Shown here: positions 1-8,656 of the stretch, one piece after another | Layout of the letters: each line of letters starts with the position of its first letter | Position numbering within the stretch: the first letter of the stretch is position 1 | Assembly (NCBI GenBank): GCA_045593785.1 | Contig: JAZNXH010000109.1 | Coordinates: 1 to 40,342, forward strand | Source of the DNA: SZUA-448 sp045593785 | GTDB taxonomy: Bacteria > Bacillota > Clostridia > Lachnospirales > Lachnospiraceae | Reading direction: 5' to 3' | DNA length: 40,342 nucleotides | The notes under the pieces: generated by a model | What the model was told of the DNA's origin: nothing | Databases searched by the model: none | What the model saw: the letters and a program-made list of their open reading frames with translations, nothing else | Made by a program: the position numbers and the translations under genes

Positions 1-746
1 TACCCGCGCTCTACGTAAGCCGGGATATCTTCATTTGAGATAAATGCCGGGCGATCCATACATTCCTGAAACACTCTCGGTGTTGATTTGTTCGGGCATT
101 GGAAACGTAACTGCGTATCGAATTCCAACTGTGCTTGGGATTCATTGCGATAATGCTCTTTTCGCATCTTGCAACCCGGATAACAGATCTCGTTCACCAG
201 CAATTCTACCTTGTCTGCGAACGGCTCCAGTTCCTGTAATACCGCTTCGTCATGATTCAGATCATAATCCAGTACCACCAGATGATAATCCTTCTCTACT
301 TCCTTGCGGAACTCCTCTACCGACGTAATCCGCTTCGTCGTAGATGATATAATCGGGAACTTCGGATAGTTCTCCCTGATATAATTCTCCAGTACTTCCG
401 TATTAGCCAATACCTGATTCAGACCATTGTCCGCGAGACGCATAATCAGATTGCAGTACGTATCATTCAGATGTTTCTCTTCCAGTAAAGAATTGGTCCA
501 CGTAAATCGAACCGGAATTCCCTTGCTGTTATAGGCTGCCAGTATCTTCTCAATGTCACTCTTCGCCGTAACACCAAACACTGCACGGCCGCCGTTCCAG
601 ATTGCACCGGGGAAGGTTCCATATACCGATCCGATGCAGTAACCGTCCCGAAACTTATCGGGATAATCCTTCATCAGATTAATCACAATCTGATTCAGAT
701 AGCGAAAATAACAAAATCCCGGCAAATGCCAATATATCTTTTTCAT
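1..746 (-). CDS. U32-peptidase-like cysteine-containing protein (3' end outside window)
   Basis: This gene runs off the left edge; 248 codons are visible. I read it directly from the reverse strand. It starts at ATG 744-746 behind GGAAAGG and follows the paralogue at 765-1730 after an 18-nt gap. The two proteins align from residue 1: both have an HLPG motif, an IWNGGR/LWNGGR motif near residue 50, VPVRFT or IPVRFT near 80, and a YHLVVLDYDLN-like strand near 155-165. Visible cysteines C188-x3-C192, C217 and C229 match the cluster in the neighbour. ISNEDI near residue 237 corresponds to the ISPEDI segment that precedes KIEGR in the paralogue and in U32-type proteins. I infer a TIM-barrel-like protein, possibly with an iron–sulfur cluster like UbiU/UbiV. 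No substrate can be named. Confidence 0.8.
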   Translation of the reverse strand, partial: MKKIYWHLPGFCYFRYLNQIVINLMKDYPDKFRDGYCIGSVYGTFPGAIWNGGRAVFGVTAKSDIEKILAAYNSKGIPVRFTWTNSLLEEKHLNDTYCNLIMRLADNGLNQVLANTEVLENYIRENYPKFPIISSTTKRITSVEEFRKEVEKDYHLVVLDYDLNHDEAVLQELEPFADKVELLVNEICYPGCKMRKEHYRNESQAQLEFDTQLRFQCPNKSTPRVFQECMDRPAFISNEDIPAYVERG

Positions 747-764
747 AATCTATATACCTTTCCG

Positions 765-1730
765 TCAGTCTTGCGGATCCCATGCCGCACGGCGCGGCTT
801 ATTAATCGTAAGAATATGGTTGTTCACAAGATGATTCAATACCTGCATACGGAACTCTCCTGCCTTCTCCGGTTTTGCAAGGTAATGCGAGTATGTCTCA
901 ACCAGCGAAAAAAGATTCGCTGTTCTTCCTTCGATCTTAAAATTCTCAAATCCCATCGGTACATAACGGTTCCAGATGTCTTCCGGAGAAATGTAGGTAT
1001 TGTACTTCTGAATCTCATAGATACAATTGCCTTCTCCGTAATGACATTCCCATGGAATAATCGGAACCTGCTGACTGGGCAGTAATTGTCTATTTTTATG
1101 CGCAATGCGCTCATTGATTCCTATGGTCTTATAATGTTCTCCGCGACGCGGACAATTCGGAACACACACAGCATTAATCAAAAGTTCTACTTTACTGCGA
1201 AGTTCCGGTCGGATCTGTTCCAACAATTCAAACTGATTATTCAAATTATAATCCAGAACGATCATGTGATAGTCACGTTCTAATTCTTTTTGTACCCCTT
1301 CGATGTCCCTGATTTCTTTGCAGGTCGAACTGTTAATCTTAAAACTCGGATAATTCTTTCGGATATACTCCTCCAATATCGGAGACACTACGATAACTTC
1401 ATTCATCCCGTTATCCGCACACTTCAGACAGAAGTTACAATACGGATCAGCAAGGTCTTCCTTTTCCAGCACCGGATTCGTATAGGTAAAACGTACCGGT
1501 ACCCCTTGTGCATTGATACTCTTGATTACTTCACGGACAAATTTCGCATCACACTGGTCGTTCAGTGTCTGACGTCCGCCGTTCCACAGTGACATCGGAA
1601 ACTCCCCAAAAAATGAAGCAATCTCGACACCCTCCCGGAAGTACTCCGGAAACTGTTTGAGCATCGCCAGCACGATCATATTCAAAGGATAATTGTACCG
1701 CAAGCCGGGCAAATGAAATCGAACTCTCAT
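765..1730 (-). CDS. U32-peptidase-like protein with a four-cysteine cluster
   Basis: A 321-residue protein, not confidently assigned to a named family. The C-terminal part carries ISPEDI (about 248-253) and FKIEGRT (about 264-270), the spacing and wording seen near the end of peptidase U32 and UbiU/UbiV-like proteins. Four cysteines, C189-x3-C193 and C229-x6-C236, could hold a [4Fe-4S] cluster as in UbiV; that is inference. I chose ATG 1728-1730 rather than an ATG five codons upstream because AGGAGA lies just ahead of it and because the paralogue downstream aligns from this methionine. The start is only about 20 nt past a strong terminator at 1751-1785, so transcription must pass that terminator or begin inside it. 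It forms a two-gene unit with the paralogue at 1-746. Confidence 0.8.
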   Translation of the reverse strand: MRVRFHLPGLRYNYPLNMIVLAMLKQFPEYFREGVEIASFFGEFPMSLWNGGRQTLNDQCDAKFVREVIKSINAQGVPVRFTYTNPVLEKEDLADPYCNFCLKCADNGMNEVIVVSPILEEYIRKNYPSFKINSSTCKEIRDIEGVQKELERDYHMIVLDYNLNNQFELLEQIRPELRSKVELLINAVCVPNCPRRGEHYKTIGINERIAHKNRQLLPSQQVPIIPWECHYGEGNCIYEIQKYNTYISPEDIWNRYVPMGFENFKIEGRTANLFSLVETYSHYLAKPEKAGEFRMQVLNHLVNNHILTINKPRRAAWDPQD

Positions 1731-1750
1731 AATCTTCTCCTGCATTTCGT

Positions 1751-1785
1751 AAAAAAGGGATGATGCCCGGAAAACACCATCCCTT
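1751..1785 (-). terminator. Intrinsic terminator after the sugar-system operon
   Basis: Read on the minus strand, AAGGGATGGTG and CATCATCCCTT pair as an 11-bp stem with one G-U pair around a 9-nt loop, followed by TTTTTT. It lies about 50 nt after the stop codon of the solute-binding protein gene and ends only 20 nt before the start codon of the next gene. Confidence 0.85.
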
Positions 1786-1834
1786 CGTTCTAATTACTAG
1801 TAACTATTAAGTGAAGTAAAATACTTCTGGCGAA

Positions 1835-3334
1835 TTACTGATTAGCCTCGTTGATCTTTGCGATCCAAAGGTCCTTACACTCAGCAACCTTCTCTGCCCA
1901 GTTGTTCGGGCCAACGGCGTAAAGAAGCTGCTCACCAATCTGAACACCAGCAACTAAGTTGTGGTAGGTACCCTTACCATTCTTGGTAAGTCTTGCAAGA
2001 GTGAGGTCGATAGCCTTACCGCTTTCTTCTTCACCAAACTGAGACTTCTCAAAACGAACTCTCCAACCTTCGTAATCTTCGAAGCCCGGAACCGGCTCAG
2101 TCATGAGGTCATATGCGAATGCGATCTTCCAAGCCTTGTCTGCATCATAGTAAGCCGGAATTACGTATGCGTTATCTTCGTAGCAGTTGGTGTAATCAGA
2201 AGCTGCCGGTCCCTTCGGGAAGCAAAGGAAGCCGTACTCGAACGGACAAGTTCCCTTGTATTCGCCTTCAGACATGTAAGCCTGATCCATAGTGAATGCT
2301 ACATTGCCTTCCATCCATACAGCCTTGAAGTAATCCCAGTTGGAATCTGCCGGCTGCGGGTAGTTGTACTTGAAGAGATCATCAAGTACCCAGTTCATAG
2401 CGTCGGTAACAACCTGATCTTCAAGACCAAAGTAGTACTTACCATCAGCATCCTTACCAATGAAATCACCGCCGTTGGAGTAAACAGCTGCTTCATAGAT
2501 ACGGCTTGCCTGACCGGTGAATGCGTAAACGTCATCCTGTCCGTCGCCATCGGTATCTCTGGTGATCTTATCACAGATCTCGATGAACTTATCCCAAGTC
2601 CACTGACCGCTCTCCTGAAGGTCATAGAGCTCGTCAACGGTAAGACCTGCTGCTTCTACCTGATCGTAGTTTACGTAGATAGCACAACGCGGTTCCGGAG
2701 CTTCTGCGGACATAGCGTAGCTGTTGCCACCCTTGGAAATCAGGTTGTGGATACCGGATACATACTTAGCCTTGGAGAAATCAAGGCAATCAAGGCTGCT
2801 GAGGTTGTAAAGCAGACCACTTCCAAGGTGGCTTGCAAGAGACGGACCAAACCACAGAGCGTATACCTGATTCTTTTCTACAGAACCGGTAACATCGTTC
2901 AAGAAATCTTCGTGTGCAGTAGCCCACTCAGTGGTCTTAGCCTTGGAAATCTTGAAGTTATAAGTAGTCTGTACGAAATCCATGTACTCATCAAATGCTT
3001 CGTCGTAAGCGGTCTTCTCTGCTTCCGGATCCGGTTCAGGAGTCCACCAGTCACCAACAACGATTTCCATACCGCCGAGATCGTAAACGTTGCCGTTTGC
3101 GTCGGTAAGTACGGTAACTTCATCAACATCATCTTCTACCGGAGCAACAACGTCCGGAGTATCCGGAGTAGTATCCGGGGTGGTATCCGGAGTAGTAGCA
3201 GCGCCACTGTTATCCGGTGTAGTGGTATCCGGAGTATTAACATCAACGTCCTCACCACCACATGCTACAAGACCGAGGGTCATAGCAGCTGCAACAGAAG
3301 TAGCTAATAATTTCTTTGCAATCTTACTCTTCAT
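1835..3334 (-). CDS. Extracellular solute-binding lipoprotein of a sugar ABC importer
   Basis: A 499-residue lipoprotein that should deliver a carbohydrate to the two permeases encoded just upstream. The N-terminus has a Lys-rich start, a hydrophobic stretch and a lipobox ending LVAC, with C25 as the lipidated residue. A Thr/Pro/Asp-rich linker of repeated TPDTT-like units (about 31-62) then spaces the domain from the membrane. The body resembles family-1 extracellular solute-binding proteins: a WTWDKFIEICDKIT segment, a calcium-like loop DTDGDGQDD, and aromatic-rich patches expected for sugar stacking. SD is AAAGGAGG before the ATG. It is the last gene of the nine-gene operon and is preceded by a stable intergenic hairpin, consistent with higher expression than the permeases. 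Substrate unknown. Confidence 0.9.
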   Translation of the reverse strand: MKSKIAKKLLATSVAAAMTLGLVACGGEDVDVNTPDTTTPDNSGAATTPDTTPDTTPDTPDVVAPVEDDVDEVTVLTDANGNVYDLGGMEIVVGDWWTPEPDPEAEKTAYDEAFDEYMDFVQTTYNFKISKAKTTEWATAHEDFLNDVTGSVEKNQVYALWFGPSLASHLGSGLLYNLSSLDCLDFSKAKYVSGIHNLISKGGNSYAMSAEAPEPRCAIYVNYDQVEAAGLTVDELYDLQESGQWTWDKFIEICDKITRDTDGDGQDDVYAFTGQASRIYEAAVYSNGGDFIGKDADGKYYFGLEDQVVTDAMNWVLDDLFKYNYPQPADSNWDYFKAVWMEGNVAFTMDQAYMSEGEYKGTCPFEYGFLCFPKGPAASDYTNCYEDNAYVIPAYYDADKAWKIAFAYDLMTEPVPGFEDYEGWRVRFEKSQFGEEESGKAIDLTLARLTKNGKGTYHNLVAGVQIGEQLLYAVGPNNWAEKVAECKDLWIAKINEANQ

Positions 3335-3360
3335 TTCATATCCTCCTTTAATTTATATAT

Positions 3361-3416
3361 TTCTATTGTCATACCGGACATTATTACTTTTCCGGATGCC
3401 CGGCACTGCAATAGAA
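3361..3416 (-). other. Intergenic stem-loop between permease and binding-protein genes
   Basis: In the 109-nt gap, TTCTATTG (3361-3368) pairs with CAATAGAA (3409-3416). Inside it, CATACCGG (3370-3377) pairs with CCGGATG (3392-3398) with one bulge. No U-run follows on the minus strand, so it is probably not a terminator. Such structures between permease and binding-protein cistrons can block exonucleases or set cistron ratios; that role is inferred. Confidence 0.5.
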
Positions 3417-3443
3417 TTATATACGTCATAATGTTTTACCGGT

Positions 3444-4445
3444 TTACATCTTAATACCGGTACTGCTCAAGCTCTCTACAAAGCCTTTCTGAGCAAAGAG
3501 ATAAATCAGGATAACCGGAACAATTACCAGCATCGTACCGGTTGCAACCATACAGTTGGTATAACCGATGGAAATCTGTCCTTGATTCAAGGTGTACATA
3601 TAGTAACCTGCAATTGTATCTGCCAATGTAGCAAGATTCATTGAGAGCAGCTCCATACTACCCAAGAAATACTTCGAATAGAAGCTATCTGTCCACTGCC
3701 ATACAAAAGCAAAGAGGAAACAGGAAGTGATAATCGGCTTCGCATCCGGTAACATGATACGGAAGAAAGTCTTTAAGGTACCACAACCGTCTACATATGC
3801 TGCTTCTTCGAGTTCCTTCGGGATGTTACGGAAGAACTGACGAATCATATAGATGTACAAACCGTTCTTCAAGCCCATACAGGTGGCACTCATCAAGATA
3901 TACGGTATCGGACTACCTAAGAGACCGGTATCACCACGAATTGCCTTCAGGATGCCAAAGACATCAAAAAATCGGAAGTACATATGGAGAGAAGTCGAGA
4001 TTGCCTGTACCGGTACAACAACGGTCAGAATAACACAGGCAAACCACAGCTTCTTCAGCGGGAACTCGAATCGTGCAAAACCATATCCTACGATGGTACA
4101 CATCGTAATCTGAAGCACTGCCAGTCCCAATGAATACAGTAAACTGTTCTTCAGGGCTGTCGGGTACTCCATAAAGTCAATCGCACGTACATAATTCTCA
4201 CCCGTGAAGTGTGCAGGGATGGAAATAACCATCGGGTCATACAAGTCTCTCTCTTGCATAAAGCTTATAGATATTTTATTCAATATTGGCTGTAAAATCA
4301 AGAAGCACATGCCAAAAAGTAATAAAAATCTTGCAATCTTTATCGCCCACTCTAAAATTGTTTTCTTCAGCAAGTATCCGCCTACGTTTCTGTTTCTTTC
4401 CCAGAAGTTATGATACTTACTTTCTACTACAGCAGATTTACTCAT
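3444..4445 (-). CDS. Carbohydrate ABC transporter permease, MalG-type
   Basis: A 333-residue inner-membrane subunit of a CUT1-type importer. There is a cytoplasmic N-terminal extension of about 30 residues, then roughly six hydrophobic helices. The EAA loop that contacts the ATPase is visible as ELEEAAYVDGCG followed by FFRIMLPDAKP in the C-terminal half. The end, FVESLSSTGIKM, matches the usual MalG-family tail (GLTAGAVKG-like). It overlaps the upstream permease by 8 nt and so should be translationally coupled, forming a heterodimer with it. No ATPase gene is present in the operon; in Firmicutes such importers often share an MsmX-like ATPase encoded elsewhere. Confidence 0.93.
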   Translation of the reverse strand: MSKSAVVESKYHNFWERNRNVGGYLLKKTILEWAIKIARFLLLFGMCFLILQPILNKISISFMQERDLYDPMVISIPAHFTGENYVRAIDFMEYPTALKNSLLYSLGLAVLQITMCTIVGYGFARFEFPLKKLWFACVILTVVVPVQAISTSLHMYFRFFDVFGILKAIRGDTGLLGSPIPYILMSATCMGLKNGLYIYMIRQFFRNIPKELEEAAYVDGCGTLKTFFRIMLPDAKPIITSCFLFAFVWQWTDSFYSKYFLGSMELLSMNLATLADTIAGYYMYTLNQGQISIGYTNCMVATGTMLVIVPVILIYLFAQKGFVESLSSTGIKM

Positions 4446-5343
4446 AGTAATAAACCCCCTTTGAAATCAGAAACGAACTGATACCGATAATAACAATCGT
4501 AATACCGAAATATGCCCAGGAGAATGCTGATGCCAAACCATAATCTCCCATCAAAATCATTGTATCATTAATCTTCTTGAGAACTTCGTTGTCGGTACGC
4601 ATACTGAAGTCTACGATCGTATAAATCCAGTTTACCAGGAAGATAGAACTAATCATCGGGAAGGTAATCTTCCACAGCTTCTCCCATGTGGTACAGCCTT
4701 CAATATCCGCTGCTTCATACATACTTGCCGATATCGTCTGAAGACCGGACAAGAAGATGATAATCTGGATACCGGATGCCATCGCAACATCATAAATACC
4801 ATCCACAACCTGGAATACGTAATCAAACAGCTTAGAACCAACACCGGAGGTCGTCAGGATGTTTTGCAAAGCAACTGACACACCATTCATGCTACCGCTG
4901 TCTTCAATAACGGTCTGAAGACTGGATAACAGTGCATTGTTATACTCTACACCGATAACAACACCGGATGACATGATAACCGGCAGGAAGAAGATGGAAC
5001 GAACAAATGCACGTCCACGAAACTTCTGATTCAGAATCAATGCCGTAAAGAAACTGAATACGATAATTGCTACCGAATACAGTGCCAAACGACCAATACC
5101 TTCGGTTACCATACGGGAGAATTCAATATCTCTCGTAAATGCAGTCACATAGTTTTCCAAACCGATCCACACCTTTGTAACCGGGGAAGTACTAAGATCT
5201 ACTGCAGTAAAGCTCATATACAACGAATCAAAGAACGGTCGAACCATGAATACCAGGAAACCAATAATGAATGGTAAGATAAATAAGTATCCGGATATCG
5301 CTTTTCTTCTTTGAAGACCACTATATTTACTACGTTTCTTCAT
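4438..5343 (-). CDS. Carbohydrate ABC transporter permease, MalF-type
   Basis: A 301-residue membrane subunit with about six transmembrane helices, starting with a hydrophobic helix at about 18-36 (GYLFILPFIIGFLVF). The EAA loop is ASMYEAADIEGCTTWEKLW, around residues 207-225. It pairs with the MalG-type subunit, whose gene overlaps this stop codon by 8 nt. A periplasmic-side loop between helices is longer than in short MalF homologues, with a Ser/Asn/Gly-rich segment around 145-165. It is the seventh gene of the nine-gene operon and follows the DUF5696-like gene after 33 nt. Confidence 0.93.
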   Translation of the reverse strand: MKKRSKYSGLQRRKAISGYLFILPFIIGFLVFMVRPFFDSLYMSFTAVDLSTSPVTKVWIGLENYVTAFTRDIEFSRMVTEGIGRLALYSVAIIVFSFFTALILNQKFRGRAFVRSIFFLPVIMSSGVVIGVEYNNALLSSLQTVIEDSGSMNGVSVALQNILTTSGVGSKLFDYVFQVVDGIYDVAMASGIQIIIFLSGLQTISASMYEAADIEGCTTWEKLWKITFPMISSIFLVNWIYTIVDFSMRTDNEVLKKINDTMILMGDYGLASAFSWAYFGITIVIIGISSFLISKGVYYYE

Positions 5344-5376
5344 AATAAATCCTTTCTCTCACTTATTTTCTGAGTG

Positions 5377-7971
5377 TTATCGCACAACCTTATAGTCTCT
5401 GGCTGCTACACTCGTACCATTCTCGGAATAATCCGCGAAATCATAGTTGACATACACTTTCGTGCCGTCTTCGTAAGTAGTGCATACTACCTTATCTGTC
5501 AAATACTCATGACCAACAATTCTCTGGGAGAATACATGTCCAAGTTCTGCATTATAACGGTTATACTCTGCAAGAACTCTCTCACTCCAGTCAGCTACAT
5601 TTGCACCGAAATATTCGGTATAGAATGTGTTCTGAAGCGTAAATGCTGTCTCATCCATCAATGTGAACGCAAGACCTGCACCATACTCTGCAGAACGGAG
5701 CAACTCATCCTGATAGTTCTGTGTCAGGTTGAGTGGTTCACCAACATAGTTGACATAGCCATGAACTGCAATCTGATAGAACGGAACCGTCTTATCAATG
5801 ATGCCGTATACCGTACCTTCCATATCCATATTGGTAATCATATCGGCATATGCTACTGCATAGTCATTACCGACATTAACCATAATCTTCTCGCCGGCAT
5901 CTGCCATCGCCTTCAAACGTGACTCTTGTGCAAGCATTTCTTTGTAACGACTCTGACGGTCCTTACGGGTGAAGTCAGAAGATAATTCATAACCCATATT
6001 TTCGAATGCTACACCTGCACCGTACTCGGCTGCTACTGCACGAAGGTTCTCATACATTTCTCCGCGAAGGTCTGCCTTCAGCAGATAGAAAGCATCAAAC
6101 CAGGTCGACTTATCAAAGGTAATGGTATCATACTCCAGAAGTTCAACTTTCTTACGGCTCAGGAAGCGAGCAGAATCACGGAACACCAGGAAACCATCTA
6201 AAATGTTACTGTTATAAGAGTAGTCAGTAACACCGTTCAGATAGAAGTCAATGCCTTTATCCTTTGCGTTGTTAACCAACTGCTGTAACTCTTTTTCATT
6301 ACCAAGATCTTTTACAACCTTAACGTTATTTAATACTTCCTGACGCACACCGCCGTTTGCCCAACCGGTCAGCTTGACGGACATATTCTTCATACCGCCG
6401 TTGTACATCGTATCAATGATACTCTGCGCTTCTGTAAAGTTCGTTAACTCAAGCGGTCTGCTGAGCGGTACACCGAGTACATGCTTTACTTTATCGATTG
6501 CACCGACAATCTCTACTGCAACCGGTGCCTCGGTATCGGTATTCTTTGTAAAATAGGAACCGTACTTGTTCACAAGGTATGCATTGTAGTCATTTGCCAT
6601 ATCAACATAACTACCGGAATTGATGAAAGAATATCTCTGAACGATGCCTTCATCCTGCGGAAGCTCCGGAAGATATACAAACAATCTTCCCTGCATACGG
6701 TCTGTCATCTCATATGCTTCACGAGTCAACAACGTATATTCTGCACTTGCTGCATTGAAGCTACTGAGTTTCTGGCTAACATCTGCCTTTATCGCTGCAT
6801 AAGGTGCTGCGCCTTCAATCATACACAAGAAAGAATCTGTGTTGTGCGATACACCAAACGCCGCAAAGCTTGCTCTGGTCTCGTTAACCAAAGATGTTCT
6901 GTCCTGTGCCATATCCCAACCGTATACATTCGCATAATATACGCCTTGCTTGGTTCTGCCGTTATTGAAGTTGATTAACGCTCCGCCACCTTCCGGCATC
7001 AGCATAAATCCTTCGTCCTGTAAACCACCTGCTCCAAAGTACGGGAGCACGTCAATCTTATATACCGGATTGTCTTTCTTGTATTCAAAAGAGTTGAACG
7101 GTACTTCGACCACAAGATCATTGCCATCCAAACGATAAATCATGGATACGTTGAATACCGGCTTATCACTGGACGCTTCGCCTGCATCCAACTCTTTATC
7201 TACCTGATATTCTTCATAGGTATAACCAATTGCTTCAAAATACTGCTCGAGCTTATTCTTAACACGCAACGTGGTGTTATCACGAAGCGCATAGATTACA
7301 TTATCTGCAAAGATTGGATAACGAGCAAGAAGTTCTTCCTTGTTGTCTTTTTTGCCAAGCTTGTTAATATCATACTTCTTATAATTATCCTTGAAATCTC
7401 TCTGCTGAGATTTTTCAAGCATATTATAATACTGATTGTAACGCTCTTCCGTCAATACCGGCGGAATAACAAACTCACGCTCAACATCACCGACGGTATA
7501 GTTTACACGGATGGTGTCACCTTCCGGTATAATCTCATAAATCTGATTTTCCATACCATAACGGTAATTGTCATAAACAGTATCTGTACCATTATCCGTA
7601 CTGTGTGTCAGAATCAAGGTGGACTGCATCTCACCCTTCTTAGCCGGGTTCGCTTTTGCATCTTCCTTTGCTCCTTCCGGGTTAGAACGCCACACTTTAC
7701 CTGTTTCTTTTACCGTCACAGTAAACTGACTGGTCGCTGCATCCATTGTGAATAACAGGTCATCATTCTCCAGTACATACTCTGTCTCTTCTCCGTCAAA
7801 ACCATTCAGACGGATAATCTCCTCAACTTCCTCGGTAGCTTCATAATTCTTAATAACAACTACTGCAACTGCTACCAAAGCCAGAACGATCATCGGAGCT
7901 ATCAATGATTTTAATCTGTCAATCAGAGCTTTCTTAAACTCCGCTCTTCTTACTTCCTTACTTTTTCTCAT
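5377..7971 (-). CDS. Large membrane-anchored surface protein, DUF5696-like
   Basis: An 864-residue protein. One N-terminal transmembrane helix at about 22-42 after a basic cytoplasmic tail serves as an uncleaved signal anchor, so most of the protein is outside. I recognise the overall pattern as that of DUF5696 proteins, which sit beside sugar ABC genes in Firmicutes. That match is from memory and unverified. The middle region has a glycoside-hydrolase-like look, with a Gly-rich MPEGGGALI motif near residues 328-336, a YGWDM motif, and later barrel-like strands such as IDFYLNGVTDY and GVAFENMGYELSSD. No catalytic pair can be named with confidence. It may bind or cleave a surface glycan for the flanking importers; this is inference from context. 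Confidence 0.75.
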   Translation of the reverse strand: MRKSKEVRRAEFKKALIDRLKSLIAPMIVLALVAVAVVVIKNYEATEEVEEIIRLNGFDGEETEYVLENDDLLFTMDAATSQFTVTVKETGKVWRSNPEGAKEDAKANPAKKGEMQSTLILTHSTDNGTDTVYDNYRYGMENQIYEIIPEGDTIRVNYTVGDVEREFVIPPVLTEERYNQYYNMLEKSQQRDFKDNYKKYDINKLGKKDNKEELLARYPIFADNVIYALRDNTTLRVKNKLEQYFEAIGYTYEEYQVDKELDAGEASSDKPVFNVSMIYRLDGNDLVVEVPFNSFEYKKDNPVYKIDVLPYFGAGGLQDEGFMLMPEGGGALINFNNGRTKQGVYYANVYGWDMAQDRTSLVNETRASFAAFGVSHNTDSFLCMIEGAAPYAAIKADVSQKLSSFNAASAEYTLLTREAYEMTDRMQGRLFVYLPELPQDEGIVQRYSFINSGSYVDMANDYNAYLVNKYGSYFTKNTDTEAPVAVEIVGAIDKVKHVLGVPLSRPLELTNFTEAQSIIDTMYNGGMKNMSVKLTGWANGGVRQEVLNNVKVVKDLGNEKELQQLVNNAKDKGIDFYLNGVTDYSYNSNILDGFLVFRDSARFLSRKKVELLEYDTITFDKSTWFDAFYLLKADLRGEMYENLRAVAAEYGAGVAFENMGYELSSDFTRKDRQSRYKEMLAQESRLKAMADAGEKIMVNVGNDYAVAYADMITNMDMEGTVYGIIDKTVPFYQIAVHGYVNYVGEPLNLTQNYQDELLRSAEYGAGLAFTLMDETAFTLQNTFYTEYFGANVADWSERVLAEYNRYNAELGHVFSQRIVGHEYLTDKVVCTTYEDGTKVYVNYDFADYSENGTSVAARDYKVVR

Positions 7972-7983
7972 ATCAACCTCCGC

Positions 7984-8640
7984 CTAGATTCTGAAGAGAA
8001 TCTCTTTTACTATGGACACAAAATATGCAATACCGGAACTGATCATACTGAAGAATAACATAAGTATGAACACGATAACCAACATCGCAAAGATTGATGC
8101 CACAGTAAACAGAATCGTCTTACTGATGGTGTACTCATGGATCTGCATCATGGCAAGGACAACCCACACTGCAGCCCATATCAGCGCAAACGCAGCAAGT
8201 ATGCTATAGAAAGAGCCCTCGTCCTCTGTTACTACATTACTTACCAACATCAACGGAATGTTAATTACCGGATACGGAAGGAATGCATAACAGGTTGCCA
8301 TATACACCTGACCCAATCTTCCTTTGCCGTCAAACAAAGTCGTAAGACTCCAGTTGCCGACACACCACATTGCAAGCGGGAATACAATACTTGCAATATA
8401 CAGGAAGATGTTAATATCCTGCCAATACACCTTCATGAACAAGAAACTTGTAAAACGAAGGGTGGCAAGTCTGGTCAGAACCGTTGCAATCAAAATCGTA
8501 TTTGCAACTGCCATCGAACCACGTTTCTCGTGAGTCAAATCCCAGAAGCCGTCCAACGGATGCGTCAAACAATAAAACGCAAACTTTAACGACTTAAAAT
8601 AATTCTTATATGTTTCTTTTTTCTTCAATGAAGCTAACAT
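7984..8640 (-). CDS. Yip1-family integral membrane protein
   Basis: A 218-residue protein with about five hydrophobic helices. The N-terminal cytoplasmic stretch contains FYCLTHPLDGFWDLTHEKRG, followed by membrane segments, a conserved-looking FDGKGRLGQVYMATCYAFLPY region (about 103-123) and a long terminal helix. This pattern fits the bacterial Yip1 domain family, whose role is not established. Its gene sits 12 nt upstream of the DUF5696-like gene and 16 nt downstream of the NHL-propeller gene, so it is made with two surface proteins and four permeases. I infer it could be an assembly or scaffold component of the system. Confidence 0.75.
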   Translation of the reverse strand: MLASLKKKETYKNYFKSLKFAFYCLTHPLDGFWDLTHEKRGSMAVANTILIATVLTRLATLRFTSFLFMKVYWQDINIFLYIASIVFPLAMWCVGNWSLTTLFDGKGRLGQVYMATCYAFLPYPVINIPLMLVSNVVTEDEGSFYSILAAFALIWAAVWVVLAMMQIHEYTISKTILFTVASIFAMLVIVFILMLFFSMISSGIAYFVSIVKEILFRI

Positions 8641-8656
8641 GTCTGCCTCCGTAATC

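Noticed and set aside
3145..3240. Short repeats near the binding-protein N-terminus as a possible repeat array
   Set aside because: They encode the Thr/Pro/Asp linker of the lipoprotein; unit length and context do not fit CRISPR or intergenic repeats.
1961..3307. 448-codon open frame on the plus strand opposite the solute-binding protein gene
   Set aside because: No SD, no recognisable domain, and exact overlap with a clear lipoprotein gene; it results from codon bias of the opposite strand.
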